A stretch of DNA of 5,154 nt, taken from assembly GCA_030642335.1 (NCBI GenBank), contig DAOWNX010000078.1, positions 1 through 5,154 on the forward strand, read 5' to 3'. The DNA is from Caldisericota bacterium. GTDB taxonomy: Bacteria > Caldisericota > Caldisericia > Caldisericales > Caldisericaceae. A program made the position numbers and the translations under genes. The notes beneath the pieces are model-generated. The model saw nothing but the letters and a program-made list of their open reading frames with translations, was not told the DNA's origin and searched no databases. This document shows positions 1 to 5,154 of this stretch, piece by piece (the first letter of the stretch is position 1; each line of letters begins with the position of its first letter).

Positions 1-1
1 A

Positions 2-142
2 CTGCAGTCGTTCCCTGATGATTACCTATTTTACGGCCCGCTTGGTTTCCAGCAACAGAAAGTTGCAAATGCATGCCCTCCACTGTTAGTAGAAAAAATT
101 GGGAATAATATAATAAAATATTTGATGGATGTGCAAAAATGA
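2..142 (+). CDS. C5-cytosine DNA methyltransferase, C-terminal end (partial, 5' end outside window)
   Basis: This is the last 46 codons of a DNA (cytosine-5-)-methyltransferase, which transfers a methyl group from S-adenosylmethionine to C5 of cytosine within a recognition site. The visible tail starts LQSFPDDYLFYG, the family's conserved stretch after the target-recognition region (consensus LQxFPDxF). It continues QQQKVANACPPLLVEKIG, which is motif X (consensus QxGNAVPPLLAxxIG) and completes the SAM pocket in this family. The usual Gly of GNAVPP is Ala here and the Val is Cys. The catalytic PCQ motif and target-recognition domain lie off the left edge, so specificity cannot be read. The stop TGA at 140-142 overlaps the start of the next gene as ATGA, which indicates translational coupling. 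The family call is secure despite the short length; integrity of the rest of the gene is unknown. Confidence 0.9.
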   Translation: MQSFPDDYLFYGPLGFQQQKVANACPPLLVEKIGNNIIKYLMDVQK

Positions 143-1023
143 TAGATAATAAAGAAATGCAAAATTTGATTATAAACCATAATAAATATATCTGGGGAGA
201 TTGCATTTCAAAGAAAGATGTGGAGGAGTGGTTTAACAATTTCAAAGGAAAGGTGATTGATACTACTAAAGAAAAGGAAATAGCTCTTGATTTAGTATTA
301 AATTTTATTTACTACAATGAAAAAGAAATCAAATATTTATGCCGGAGTGCATATATTATGTTCCGACAAAGAAAAATTAGAGATTTCACATCAATGGGAA
401 ATTCCATAGATATGGCGGAGGCATTGTTTAATGAAGAGTTAAAAAAATGCAGATTCTCTCACATTGGCCGCCCAAGCGAGAGTGGGGGCTATATTCTATA
501 CCCCTTTAGGCACATAAATGAACTTCCATTATCCCTTTTCCTTGAAAGGTGGGATGAGTTTACTGACGACATTGCCCATCTAATTTTAGTGGATGATTTT
601 CTTGGAACAGGTGAGACTGCGATTCTTTTTTGGAAATCTCAGATAATCCAAGATATAATAAAAAGATACCCCGATATTAAGTTATATTATATGGTGTTGG
701 TTGCTCTGAAAAGAGGGATTGATAATGTGAAAAATAATACGAATTTCAAAATAATCTGTCCGCAAATTTTTGACGAAGAATACAGGGTTTTTTCTAAGAA
801 GTCTTTTATTTTTCGGGGACAAGAAAAAAGAGAATCTGCCAGGCAAGTTTGCAAAAGTTACGGTGAAGATTTAGAAGGGGAGGAGTATGCTTTGGGGTAT
901 AAAGATTCGGAAGCACTACTGGGGTTTCATCATAATATTCCAAATAACACCCTACCAATAATTTGGTCAGATAAAAAGGGATGGACCCCTCTCTTTCCTA
1001 GGGAAAGAAAAATATATAGATAA
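139..1023 (+). CDS. Phosphoribosyltransferase-fold protein (PRTase-CE-like) of a probable conflict system
   Basis: A 294-residue soluble protein with no signal peptide or membrane segment. Residues 147-161 (HLILVDDFLGTGETA) match the PRPP-binding loop of type I phosphoribosyltransferases: a hydrophobic strand, an acidic pair D152-D153, then G-T-G-E-T at 156-160. The first Thr of the usual TTGxT is replaced by Gly. Such enzymes use PRPP or break or make a ribose-5-phosphate N-glycosidic bond, but nothing here resembles the hood region of a known purine or pyrimidine salvage enzyme. The C-terminus (PNNTLPIIW, then W and PLFPR near residues 267-290) looks like a family-specific tail. I recall a PRTase-like family named PRTase-CE from comparative genomics of prokaryotic conflict systems and believe this belongs there; no search was run. 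The start ATG overlaps the methyltransferase stop and has only a weak ribosome binding site, so translation probably depends on coupling. The substrate is unknown; a regulatory, non-catalytic role is also possible. Confidence 0.75.
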   Translation: MIDNKEMQNLIINHNKYIWGDCISKKDVEEWFNNFKGKVIDTTKEKEIALDLVLNFIYYNEKEIKYLCRSAYIMFRQRKIRDFTSMGNSIDMAEALFNEELKKCRFSHIGRPSESGGYILYPFRHINELPLSLFLERWDEFTDDIAHLILVDDFLGTGETAILFWKSQIIQDIIKRYPDIKLYYMVLVALKRGIDNVKNNTNFKIICPQIFDEEYRVFSKKSFIFRGQEKRESARQVCKSYGEDLEGEEYALGYKDSEALLGFHHNIPNNTLPIIWSDKKGWTPLFPRERKIYR

Positions 1024-1027
1024 GGTG
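1022..1027 (+). promoter_or_regulatory. Ribosome binding site that decides the ATPase start
   Basis: AAGGTG lies 6 bases before the ATG at 1034. It overlaps the stop codon of the phosphoribosyltransferase gene (TAA, 1021-1023) and also contains the alternative GTG at 1025. The GTG has no suitably spaced Shine-Dalgarno of its own; the nearest purine-rich AGGG, at 1000-1003, is over 20 bases away. This favours ATG 1034 over GTG 1025. Confidence 0.6.
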
Positions 1028-1033
1028 ATAAAA

Positions 1034-3079
1034 ATGGATGAAAATAAAAATATCTGCTTAAAAAATCCTTTTGCAGGGTTTAATGCCAGCCTTATGGATG
1101 ATGAAGAGATTATTAAGTACTGGATTCAGCCTCAAATTTTATTTGAGCAACAGGCAGTGGGGGTTGACCTTACAGGGAGTATTCCTGTGGTGCTGAAGGG
1201 GGGAAGAGGAACTGGAAAAACGATGCTCCTCAAATTTATGTCCAATGAGGTGCAAATAAAGAAATATCTTTCCGAATATGGAAATGGCAGGAATTTTTTG
1301 AGAGATAATTCATACATCGGAGCATACTACAGGTTCGATGGACCCAGCCTTTCCAGCTTTACAAACAGAAATGTTAATCCGATAGTATGGGAAACAATTT
1401 TTAAGCACTATTTTGACATTGTTGTAGGCCAAAAATATATTGCAATGTTTCTCAATCTTAAAAAAAATGGATGTTTAAGCCTCAATTCTGACAGTGAAAA
1501 GAACATTGTACTTGAGGTATTGAGACTTATAAATCCTGATTATGATTCTAAAGAAGAAAACGAAACGCTGGAAAGTTTGACTGCACTCATGCAGAAGATG
1601 GCAGATAAAGTATTCCAGTTCATCAATGATGTAGCTCTTGGCAAAAAACAAGAATTTGACTCGCAACCAATTATCCCATCAGGAAAGCTTATTTTCGGCA
1701 TACCGCGAGTTTTTGCTAATAAAATTCCAGAATTCCGCAATAAGAATATAATTATTCTGCTCGATGAGTACGAAAATCTGCTCTTGCAACAGCAGAAAAT
1801 TGTAAATACTCTAATAAAGCACGTCCAACATCCCGTAACGTTTCGTATAGGCACGCGCCTTCATGGGTTTAAGACGTTTGATACGCTGAATGAAGAGGAA
1901 TTTTTAATGGAAGATGCAGACTACAGAGAAATATTATTTGAGGATATACTTCTTTCACATGATAAAAGATATAAAAAACTCCTCAAAAAAATAGCAGAAA
2001 AGAGATTAGACTCTATACCCGAGTTTAAAAAGCTGGGACTGTTAGATATAACAGAGTGGCTTGGAAACCTTAGTCCCGTTGGCGAAGCTTTAAATGCTGT
2101 GGGAAACTTGCAAAAGGAAAACGTAGATAGAGAGAGATACAAGGGAGCAAAACATATTAAAGAAATAATAAACGAACTCAAAAGGAGAGATATTTCGGAA
2201 ACGGAAATTGACAAATTACTGCCCAAACTGACATATCCAAAAAATCCCTTAATGGAAATGCTGAATCTTCTCCTACTTCGTAGAGGCTATAATCCTAAAG
2301 ATGTCATAAATTTATTTACTCCGTACATCAATAAGCAAAAAACTCCGGAATATAAGAAATACAATGAGTTATATGATAAAAATGAGTTAGGGCTGCTTTT
2401 TCAATTAATAAGTTTATACCGTCCGAAACAAAAGATATACGCTGGTTTCAATGTATTTTCTATGCTGTCTTCAGGGATAACACGGAATTTTCTTGAATTG
2501 TGCTATCAGAGTTTCAATATATCGTTATTTTCTGAGGGGAAAGAACTACTTAAAAAAGGACAAATATCTTTTACGGATCAAACGGAGGGTGCGGAAGTTC
2601 GAGCAGAAAAGTTCTTTGAGACGATAGAAAGAATCCCGAAGTATGGAAATGAAATAAAGTCATTAGTGAGATCGCTGGGTGCTGTGTTTTCCACATGGCA
2701 TAAGGATCCTCGTTTGAAGGAGCCAGAAGTAACATATTTTTGTGTCGATAAGACCTCACTGTCAGAAACAGCGAGGAAAATCCTTGATACTGCGGTTCAG
2801 TGGTCAGTGCTTCAGGAAAAGAGGCCAATGAAGGGGAAATCACCTACTGAGCCACTGTTGGATGTGTATGCGCTAAACCACATTTTAGCCCCTTACTTTA
2901 AAATTTCTTACAGACTGCGAGGACGCATTCCTCAATTTTATAAAGAGGATATTGAAAAGCTGATGTTTGGAAAGGAAGAAAAAAAGAAAAGCGTTATCAG
3001 CAGACTAAGCCGGCTGACGGATGTTGACAAAAAGCAGCCCACATTGTTTGACTTCTGGGAGGTAGAGGAAGGAAAATGA
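1034..3079 (+). CDS. P-loop ATPase, ORC/CDC6-type AAA family
   Basis: A cytoplasmic protein of 681 residues, counted from ATG 1034 (684 if GTG 1025 is used). Walker A is GGRGTGKT at residues 56-63, with Lys62 contacting nucleotide phosphates. Walker B is IIILLDEYENL, with Asp244-Glu245 for Mg2+ and water activation. FRIGTR at about 270-275 sits where a sensor-1 strand is expected. The ATPase core occupies roughly residues 30-320. The remainder is mostly helical, ending in a conserved-looking block LNHILAPYFKISYRLRGRI followed by a Lys-rich, charged tail. The layout resembles bacterial proteins annotated as ORC-CDC6 family AAA ATPases, often found in defence islands; this is recalled, not searched. 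The likely role is an ATP-driven sensor, switch or DNA-engaging motor for the flanking proteins. It sits 10 bases after the upstream gene, and its stop overlaps the next start as ATGA. The ATPase assignment is firm; subfamily and role are inference. Confidence 0.88.
   Translation: MDENKNICLKNPFAGFNASLMDDEEIIKYWIQPQILFEQQAVGVDLTGSIPVVLKGGRGTGKTMLLKFMSNEVQIKKYLSEYGNGRNFLRDNSYIGAYYRFDGPSLSSFTNRNVNPIVWETIFKHYFDIVVGQKYIAMFLNLKKNGCLSLNSDSEKNIVLEVLRLINPDYDSKEENETLESLTALMQKMADKVFQFINDVALGKKQEFDSQPIIPSGKLIFGIPRVFANKIPEFRNKNIIILLDEYENLLLQQQKIVNTLIKHVQHPVTFRIGTRLHGFKTFDTLNEEEFLMEDADYREILFEDILLSHDKRYKKLLKKIAEKRLDSIPEFKKLGLLDITEWLGNLSPVGEALNAVGNLQKENVDRERYKGAKHIKEIINELKRRDISETEIDKLLPKLTYPKNPLMEMLNLLLLRRGYNPKDVINLFTPYINKQKTPEYKKYNELYDKNELGLLFQLISLYRPKQKIYAGFNVFSMLSSGITRNFLELCYQSFNISLFSEGKELLKKGQISFTDQTEGAEVRAEKFFETIERIPKYGNEIKSLVRSLGAVFSTWHKDPRLKEPEVTYFCVDKTSLSETARKILDTAVQWSVLQEKRPMKGKSPTEPLLDVYALNHILAPYFKISYRLRGRIPQFYKEDIEKLMFGKEEKKKSVISRLSRLTDVDKKQPTLFDFWEVEEGK
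3064..3073 (+). promoter_or_regulatory. Ribosome binding site for the CARF-like protein gene
   Basis: The purine tract AGAGGAAGGA lies inside the last codons of the ATPase gene, just before the ATG at 3076. It offers GAGG with a 7-base spacing and confirms that start, whose ATG overlaps the ATPase stop codon. Confidence 0.6.
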
Positions 3080-4101
3080 TTAATGTGAACGGTTTTATTG
3101 AGAAAGCTGAAGCGATAGATCAATATGTTGATTCCGAGATTGATTTATTTATAAGCGGAATTAGTTTAGAGGATAGGTGTCCTCAAGGATGGAACATACT
3201 GAAAGAAAAAGGAATTGAAGTGAAAAACAAAATCATCTTTTACTTTACTGAGGTGATTAAAGGAAGTCAACAGCAGGGTATACAAGATGCCGAGGAATAT
3301 TTCGATAATCTATTTGACATGCAGCCAACAGACCACAAATTGTATGCAAACATCTATGATGAAATATCAGGACTGATGGAGTTTGAAAAGTGTTTAAACG
3401 ACATTTTCCAAGAATTTGAAGATAAGAAAGTTGTGATAGATTTCTCAATTATGATTAAGCCTTACCTGTTTATTTTATTAAAATATTTACAAGATATAAA
3501 AAATATAGAAAAAATATTTTTCTTATATACTGAGCCTGCATCATACCATAAATCAAGGGCAAAAATAATTTCAAAAGACGGTGATTACTTTACTAAGGGG
3601 AGTACAAAAACAGGAGAAATTCCAAGTTATTCAGGGAGTAAAAACTTAACCAAAAAAACGGCACTTATAGTGCTTTTAGGCTTTGAAGGACAAAGAACAG
3701 TAGAAGTTGTTAGGGCAGTCGAACCCGACATAACGATACCAATTAATGGATTCCCTGCCTACAGACCGGAATTTAAAGATATAAGCATTATTTCAAATGA
3801 AGAGCTGTTGAGAGAGCCCGAGATTTTTAAAAATTTGGATTATGCCCCGGCTAATGATCCCTTTGAAACAAAAAATGTGTTAGAAAAAATTTATTCTAAA
3901 TACTCTAATCACTATAATATAGCCACAGCTCCATTAGGAACTAAACCAATGGCACTTGGAAGCTGCTTGTTTGCTTTGCAACATGCAGACTGCAGAATAA
4001 TTTATCCTTACCCTATGGAGTACAATCTTAAAGCTTCAAAAGGCTGGGGAGCCACATGGGTGTATATAGTAACTATTTTGAAGGGTAAAAATGGAATTTA
4101 A
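3076..4101 (+). CDS. Uncharacterised two-lobed alpha/beta protein, possibly CARF-like
   Basis: A 341-residue protein that I do not recognise as a named family. No signal peptide or clear transmembrane helix is seen. Hydrophobic strands alternate with helices in two apparent lobes. The N-terminal lobe has EIDLFISGISLEDRC (21-35), KIIFYFTE (52-59) and KKVVIDFSIMIKPYL (117-131). The C-terminal lobe has TALIVLLGFEGQRT (195-208), IPINGFPAYRPEF (221-233), NIATAPLGTKPMALG (281-295) and CRIIYPYPMEYN (306-317). The APLGTKPM segment after a strand, followed by a helix, resembles the GTKxM-type motif of CARF-domain Rossmann folds that bind cyclic nucleotides. That similarity is by eye and needs structure prediction. 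A nucleotide-binding sensor or an unusual effector would both fit. Its start overlaps the ATPase stop (ATGA), and its last 11 bases overlap the glycosylase start, so it is almost certainly co-translated with both. Confidence 0.8.
   Translation: MINVNGFIEKAEAIDQYVDSEIDLFISGISLEDRCPQGWNILKEKGIEVKNKIIFYFTEVIKGSQQQGIQDAEEYFDNLFDMQPTDHKLYANIYDEISGLMEFEKCLNDIFQEFEDKKVVIDFSIMIKPYLFILLKYLQDIKNIEKIFFLYTEPASYHKSRAKIISKDGDYFTKGSTKTGEIPSYSGSKNLTKKTALIVLLGFEGQRTVEVVRAVEPDITIPINGFPAYRPEFKDISIISNEELLREPEIFKNLDYAPANDPFETKNVLEKIYSKYSNHYNIATAPLGTKPMALGSCLFALQHADCRIIYPYPMEYNLKASKGWGATWVYIVTILKGKNGI
4081..4086 (+). promoter_or_regulatory. Ribosome binding site for the glycosylase gene
   Basis: AAGGGT lies 4 bases before the ATG at 4091, inside the 3' end of the upstream gene. 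It supports that start and the 11-base overlap between the two genes. Confidence 0.5.
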
Positions 4102-4984
4102 TAACTTCGCGAATTCAATTTTAAAATGGTATGCTTGTCACAAGAAAAAATTTGGATGGCGAGAAACCAAAGACCCCTATAAAATTCTTATCTCCGAAAT
4201 TCTTCTTCACAAGACAGACTCCCAAAAAGTTGAAAAAGTTTATCCCAAGTTTATTGAGAAATTTCCAACAGTATATTACCTCTATCAAGCGGAGTCTGAA
4301 GAAATTGACAATCTAATCAAAGATATCGGCTTGTTTTACAGGGGACAAAGATTGAAAAGAATTGCAGAACAAATTGTTAATGAGTTCAATGGAAATATCC
4401 CTGTGAGTAAAGAAGACCTTATGTCTCTTTATGGAGTTGGGGAGTATATATCAAATGCAGTTCTGTGCTTTGCATTTAAAAAGAGAATGCCTATTGTTGA
4501 TACTAATGTGATAAGAGTTTATGGGAGGGCGTTTAATGTTAAATCCCTAAAATCCCGTCCTCGTACAGATAAAGGGATGTGGGATTTCGCAGAAAAAATG
4601 CTTCCTAAGAGAAATTACGTGGGATATAATTATGCTCTCCTCGACTTTGCTTCCGATATTTGCAGAGCAAAAAATCCTTTGTGTGAAATTTGTCCAATAA
4701 AAAGTATATGTGTGTATCAAAAAGAGGGGGTGAAAAATGAGGGTCGAACTGCGGTGTTGCATGAGAGTCCTGTGGGAAATAAGACAGATGGTGTGGATGA
4801 TGTTGCGAGAGGTAAAAAAGTAGCACCATCACCTTTGAAAATGCAGAGCCTCCGTGTGATAACTGTTCCAAGCCTGATTTTCATTCGCCCTGACTTTTCA
4901 GGGCCCCCACGTCGTAGCTTCGTCCAAATTTGCCTCTGGCAAACTCCATATACGCCAAAATCATTATACAAAATAACGGTTTAA
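4091..4984 (+). CDS. HhH-GPD iron-sulfur DNA glycosylase, Mig-type thymine-mismatch glycosylase, with anomalous C-terminal tail
   Basis: Residues 1-210 form a complete endonuclease III/MutY-family glycosylase, which flips out a mispaired base and cuts its N-glycosidic bond. Visible parts are DPYKILISEILLHKT with Glu36; the helix-hairpin-helix LYGVGEYIS (113-121); catalytic Asp137 in VDTNVIRV; and a [4Fe-4S] loop C191-x6-C198-x2-C201-x5-C207. The residue after GVGx is Tyr119, 18 before the Asp. Mig of Methanothermobacter has Tyr at this site, MutY has Ser and endonuclease III has Lys, so a T:G (or U:G) substrate is more likely than A:G. Mig accompanies a 5-methylcytosine methyltransferase and repairs its deamination damage; the methyltransferase tail at the left edge gives the same context. 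Mig-type proteins end just after the last Cys, but this frame adds about 85 residues with no recognisable domain, in GC-richer sequence with hairpins. The true protein may end near residue 215 if the G run at 4726-4730 is miscounted or mutated. Domain identity is firm; substrate preference is inferred. Confidence 0.9.
   Translation: MEFNNFANSILKWYACHKKKFGWRETKDPYKILISEILLHKTDSQKVEKVYPKFIEKFPTVYYLYQAESEEIDNLIKDIGLFYRGQRLKRIAEQIVNEFNGNIPVSKEDLMSLYGVGEYISNAVLCFAFKKRMPIVDTNVIRVYGRAFNVKSLKSRPRTDKGMWDFAEKMLPKRNYVGYNYALLDFASDICRAKNPLCEICPIKSICVYQKEGVKNEGRTAVLHESPVGNKTDGVDDVARGKKVAPSPLKMQSLRVITVPSLIFIRPDFSGPPRRSFVQICLWQTPYTPKSLYKITV
4726..4733 (+). promoter_or_regulatory. Strong Shine-Dalgarno inside the glycosylase frame
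   Basis: GGGGGTGA pairs almost fully with the 16S rRNA tail (one G:U wobble) and sits 6 bases (measured from the G run) before an ATG at 4737. That ATG forms ATGA, the same junction style used twice earlier in this operon. It suggests a further gene once began here, just after the point where a Mig-type protein would normally stop. Confidence 0.45.
4737..4823 (+). CDS. Possible 28-codon ORF, or the broken start of a lost gene
   Basis: An ATG with a very strong ribosome binding site opens a 28-codon frame ending at TAG 4821-4823. It overlaps the anomalous tail of the glycosylase frame. The peptide (MRVELRCCMRV...MLREVKK) is rich in Arg, Met and Trp and matches nothing I know. It could be a true small protein, the first codons of a gene interrupted by later sequence, or chance. 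The initiation signal is the only support. Confidence 0.2.
   Translation: MRVELRCCMRVLWEIRQMVWMMLREVKK
4787..4830. repeat. Inverted repeat GATGGTG / CACCATC
   Basis: A perfect 7-base inverted repeat (4787-4793 with 4824-4830) encloses 30 bases, within the GC-richer region after the glycosylase domain. It could form a long-loop stem in RNA or DNA. On its own it is weak and may be chance. Confidence 0.25.
4887..4904. repeat. Perfect GC-rich hairpin GCCCTGA-CTTT-TCAGGGC
   Basis: A 7-base-pair perfect stem with a 4-base loop, stable for its size. No run of T follows on either strand, so it is not a standard intrinsic terminator. It lies in the tail region of the glycosylase frame where no protein domain is visible, which favours a non-coding or mobile origin for this stretch. 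Confidence 0.6.
4929..4943. repeat. Perfect hairpin TTTGCC-TCT-GGCAAA
   Basis: A 6-base-pair perfect stem with a 3-base loop, 24 bases after the hairpin at 4887-4904. Two tight hairpins so close together in an ordinary coding region would be unusual and suggest a structured RNA or the subterminal part of a repeat element. No terminator-like T tract follows. Confidence 0.5.
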
Positions 4985-4999
4985 ATAGGATTGATGGAC

Positions 5000-5154
5000 A
5001 TGAGCATGAAAAAGATCTCAGGGCAGAGGGAGTTAACGGGCAATAACCCTCAACAACTGTTGTTCGCTGAAGAACTAACAGCGACAAAAACCCTTTATCC
5101 CCCTGACTCACCCCGACAAGAAATAGAGAACAAATTCAAAAATCTTATACATGA
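5000..5154 (+). CDS. N-terminal start of an unknown protein (partial, 3' end outside window)
   Basis: An open frame runs from the ATG cluster at 4994, 5000 and 5006 to the window end without a stop. ATG 5000 is preferred because AGGA at 4987-4990 is 9 bases upstream; ATG 4994 is only 3 bases from it. The peptide begins MSMKKISGQRELTGNNPQQL and continues with a Pro/Asp stretch (YPPDSPRQEIENKF). It has no signal peptide and no motif I recognise in the 51 visible codons. It begins 15 bases after the glycosylase frame's stop and on the same strand. It could be a further operon member (for example a missing effector) or belong to a separate element that carries the GC-richer sequence upstream. Confidence 0.5.
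   Translation, partial: MSMKKISGQRELTGNNPQQLLFAEELTATKTLYPPDSPRQEIENKFKNLIH
5026..5087. repeat. Two adjacent imperfect hairpins at the start of the partial gene
   Basis: GAGG+GTTA (5026-5035, with a 2-base bulge) pairs with TAACCCTC (5044-5051). TTG+TCGCTG (5060-5069, with one bulged T) pairs with CAGCGACAA (5079-5087). Both fold locally within the first codons of the partial frame. They may be incidental or may form a translation-controlling structure. Confidence 0.3.

Noticed and set aside
1132..2226. Several minus-strand open frames of 61-104 codons opposite the ATPase gene
   Set aside because: They lie antisense to a gene with clear Walker motifs, have Ser/Phe/Leu-rich translations typical of antisense AT-rich coding DNA, and show no domain.
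139..4101. A hidden restriction endonuclease domain in the three middle genes
   Set aside because: I looked for PD-(D/E)XK, HNH, GIY-YIG and HKD patterns and found no convincing arrangement; a divergent nuclease cannot be excluded without structure prediction.
4131..4316. A 61-codon plus-strand frame inside the glycosylase gene
   Set aside because: It overlaps the conserved catalytic N-terminal part in another frame, and its Lys/Pro/Phe-rich translation has no motif.
4887..4943. The two hairpins as a rho-independent terminator
   Set aside because: Neither stem is followed by a T-rich tract on either strand, so intrinsic termination is not supported.
4949..4970. TATACG (4949-4954) and TATACA (4965-4970) as a -10 promoter element for the downstream frame
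   Set aside because: No convincing -35 hexamer lies 16-18 bases upstream of either; such hexamers are common by chance in AT-rich DNA.
4605..5111. Minus-strand open frames opposite the tail region and the downstream gene start
   Set aside because: Translations are low-information with no recognisable domain. They arise partly because the GC-richer segment has few stops; kept only as a reason to suspect a repeat element.
1..5154. CRISPR array, tRNA or rRNA genes
   Set aside because: No regularly spaced direct repeats, no tRNA-like cloverleaf with a TTCRA arm, and no rRNA-like segment was found; the CARF-like motif is therefore not linked to a CRISPR locus within this window.

Overview
The window is an AT-rich, almost entirely one-directional stretch of + strand genes. 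Strong GGAGG-like ribosome binding sites, frequent AAA/ATA/AAT codons and ATGA stop-start overlaps fit a low-GC Bacillota (clostridial) genome. This is inference; no rRNA or housekeeping gene is present to fix the taxon.

Layout: (1) bases 2-142 are the last 46 codons of a C5-cytosine DNA methyltransferase that enters from the left edge. (2) 139-1023 encodes a phosphoribosyltransferase-fold protein with a PRPP-loop-like motif. (3) 1034-3079 encodes a large P-loop ATPase with clear Walker A and B motifs, resembling ORC/CDC6-type AAA ATPases. (4) 3076-4101 encodes an unfamiliar alpha/beta protein with an APLGTKPMALG segment reminiscent of CARF-type Rossmann sensors. (5) 4091-4984 encodes an HhH-GPD, iron-sulfur DNA glycosylase whose active-site residues match the thymine-mismatch glycosylase Mig rather than MutY or endonuclease III. 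(6) About 4740-4990 is richer in GC, holds strong small hairpins, and is read through by an unexpected C-terminal tail on the glycosylase. (7) From about 5000 a new reading frame runs off the right edge.

How the genes may work together: the first five genes overlap or are separated by 10 bases at most, so they are probably one transcript. A methyltransferase that makes 5-methylcytosine and a glycosylase that repairs the T:G mismatches left when 5-methylcytosine deaminates are a logical pair, known from restriction-modification loci. Here the slot where a restriction endonuclease would be expected is filled by the phosphoribosyltransferase, ATPase and unknown protein. My working hypothesis is a methylation-marked defence or conflict system: the methyltransferase marks self DNA, the ATPase (and perhaps the CARF-like protein) senses or switches, the phosphoribosyltransferase-fold protein acts on a nucleotide-type substrate, and the glycosylase protects the host from the mutagenic side effect of methylation. 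The gene set is seen directly; the combined function is inference.
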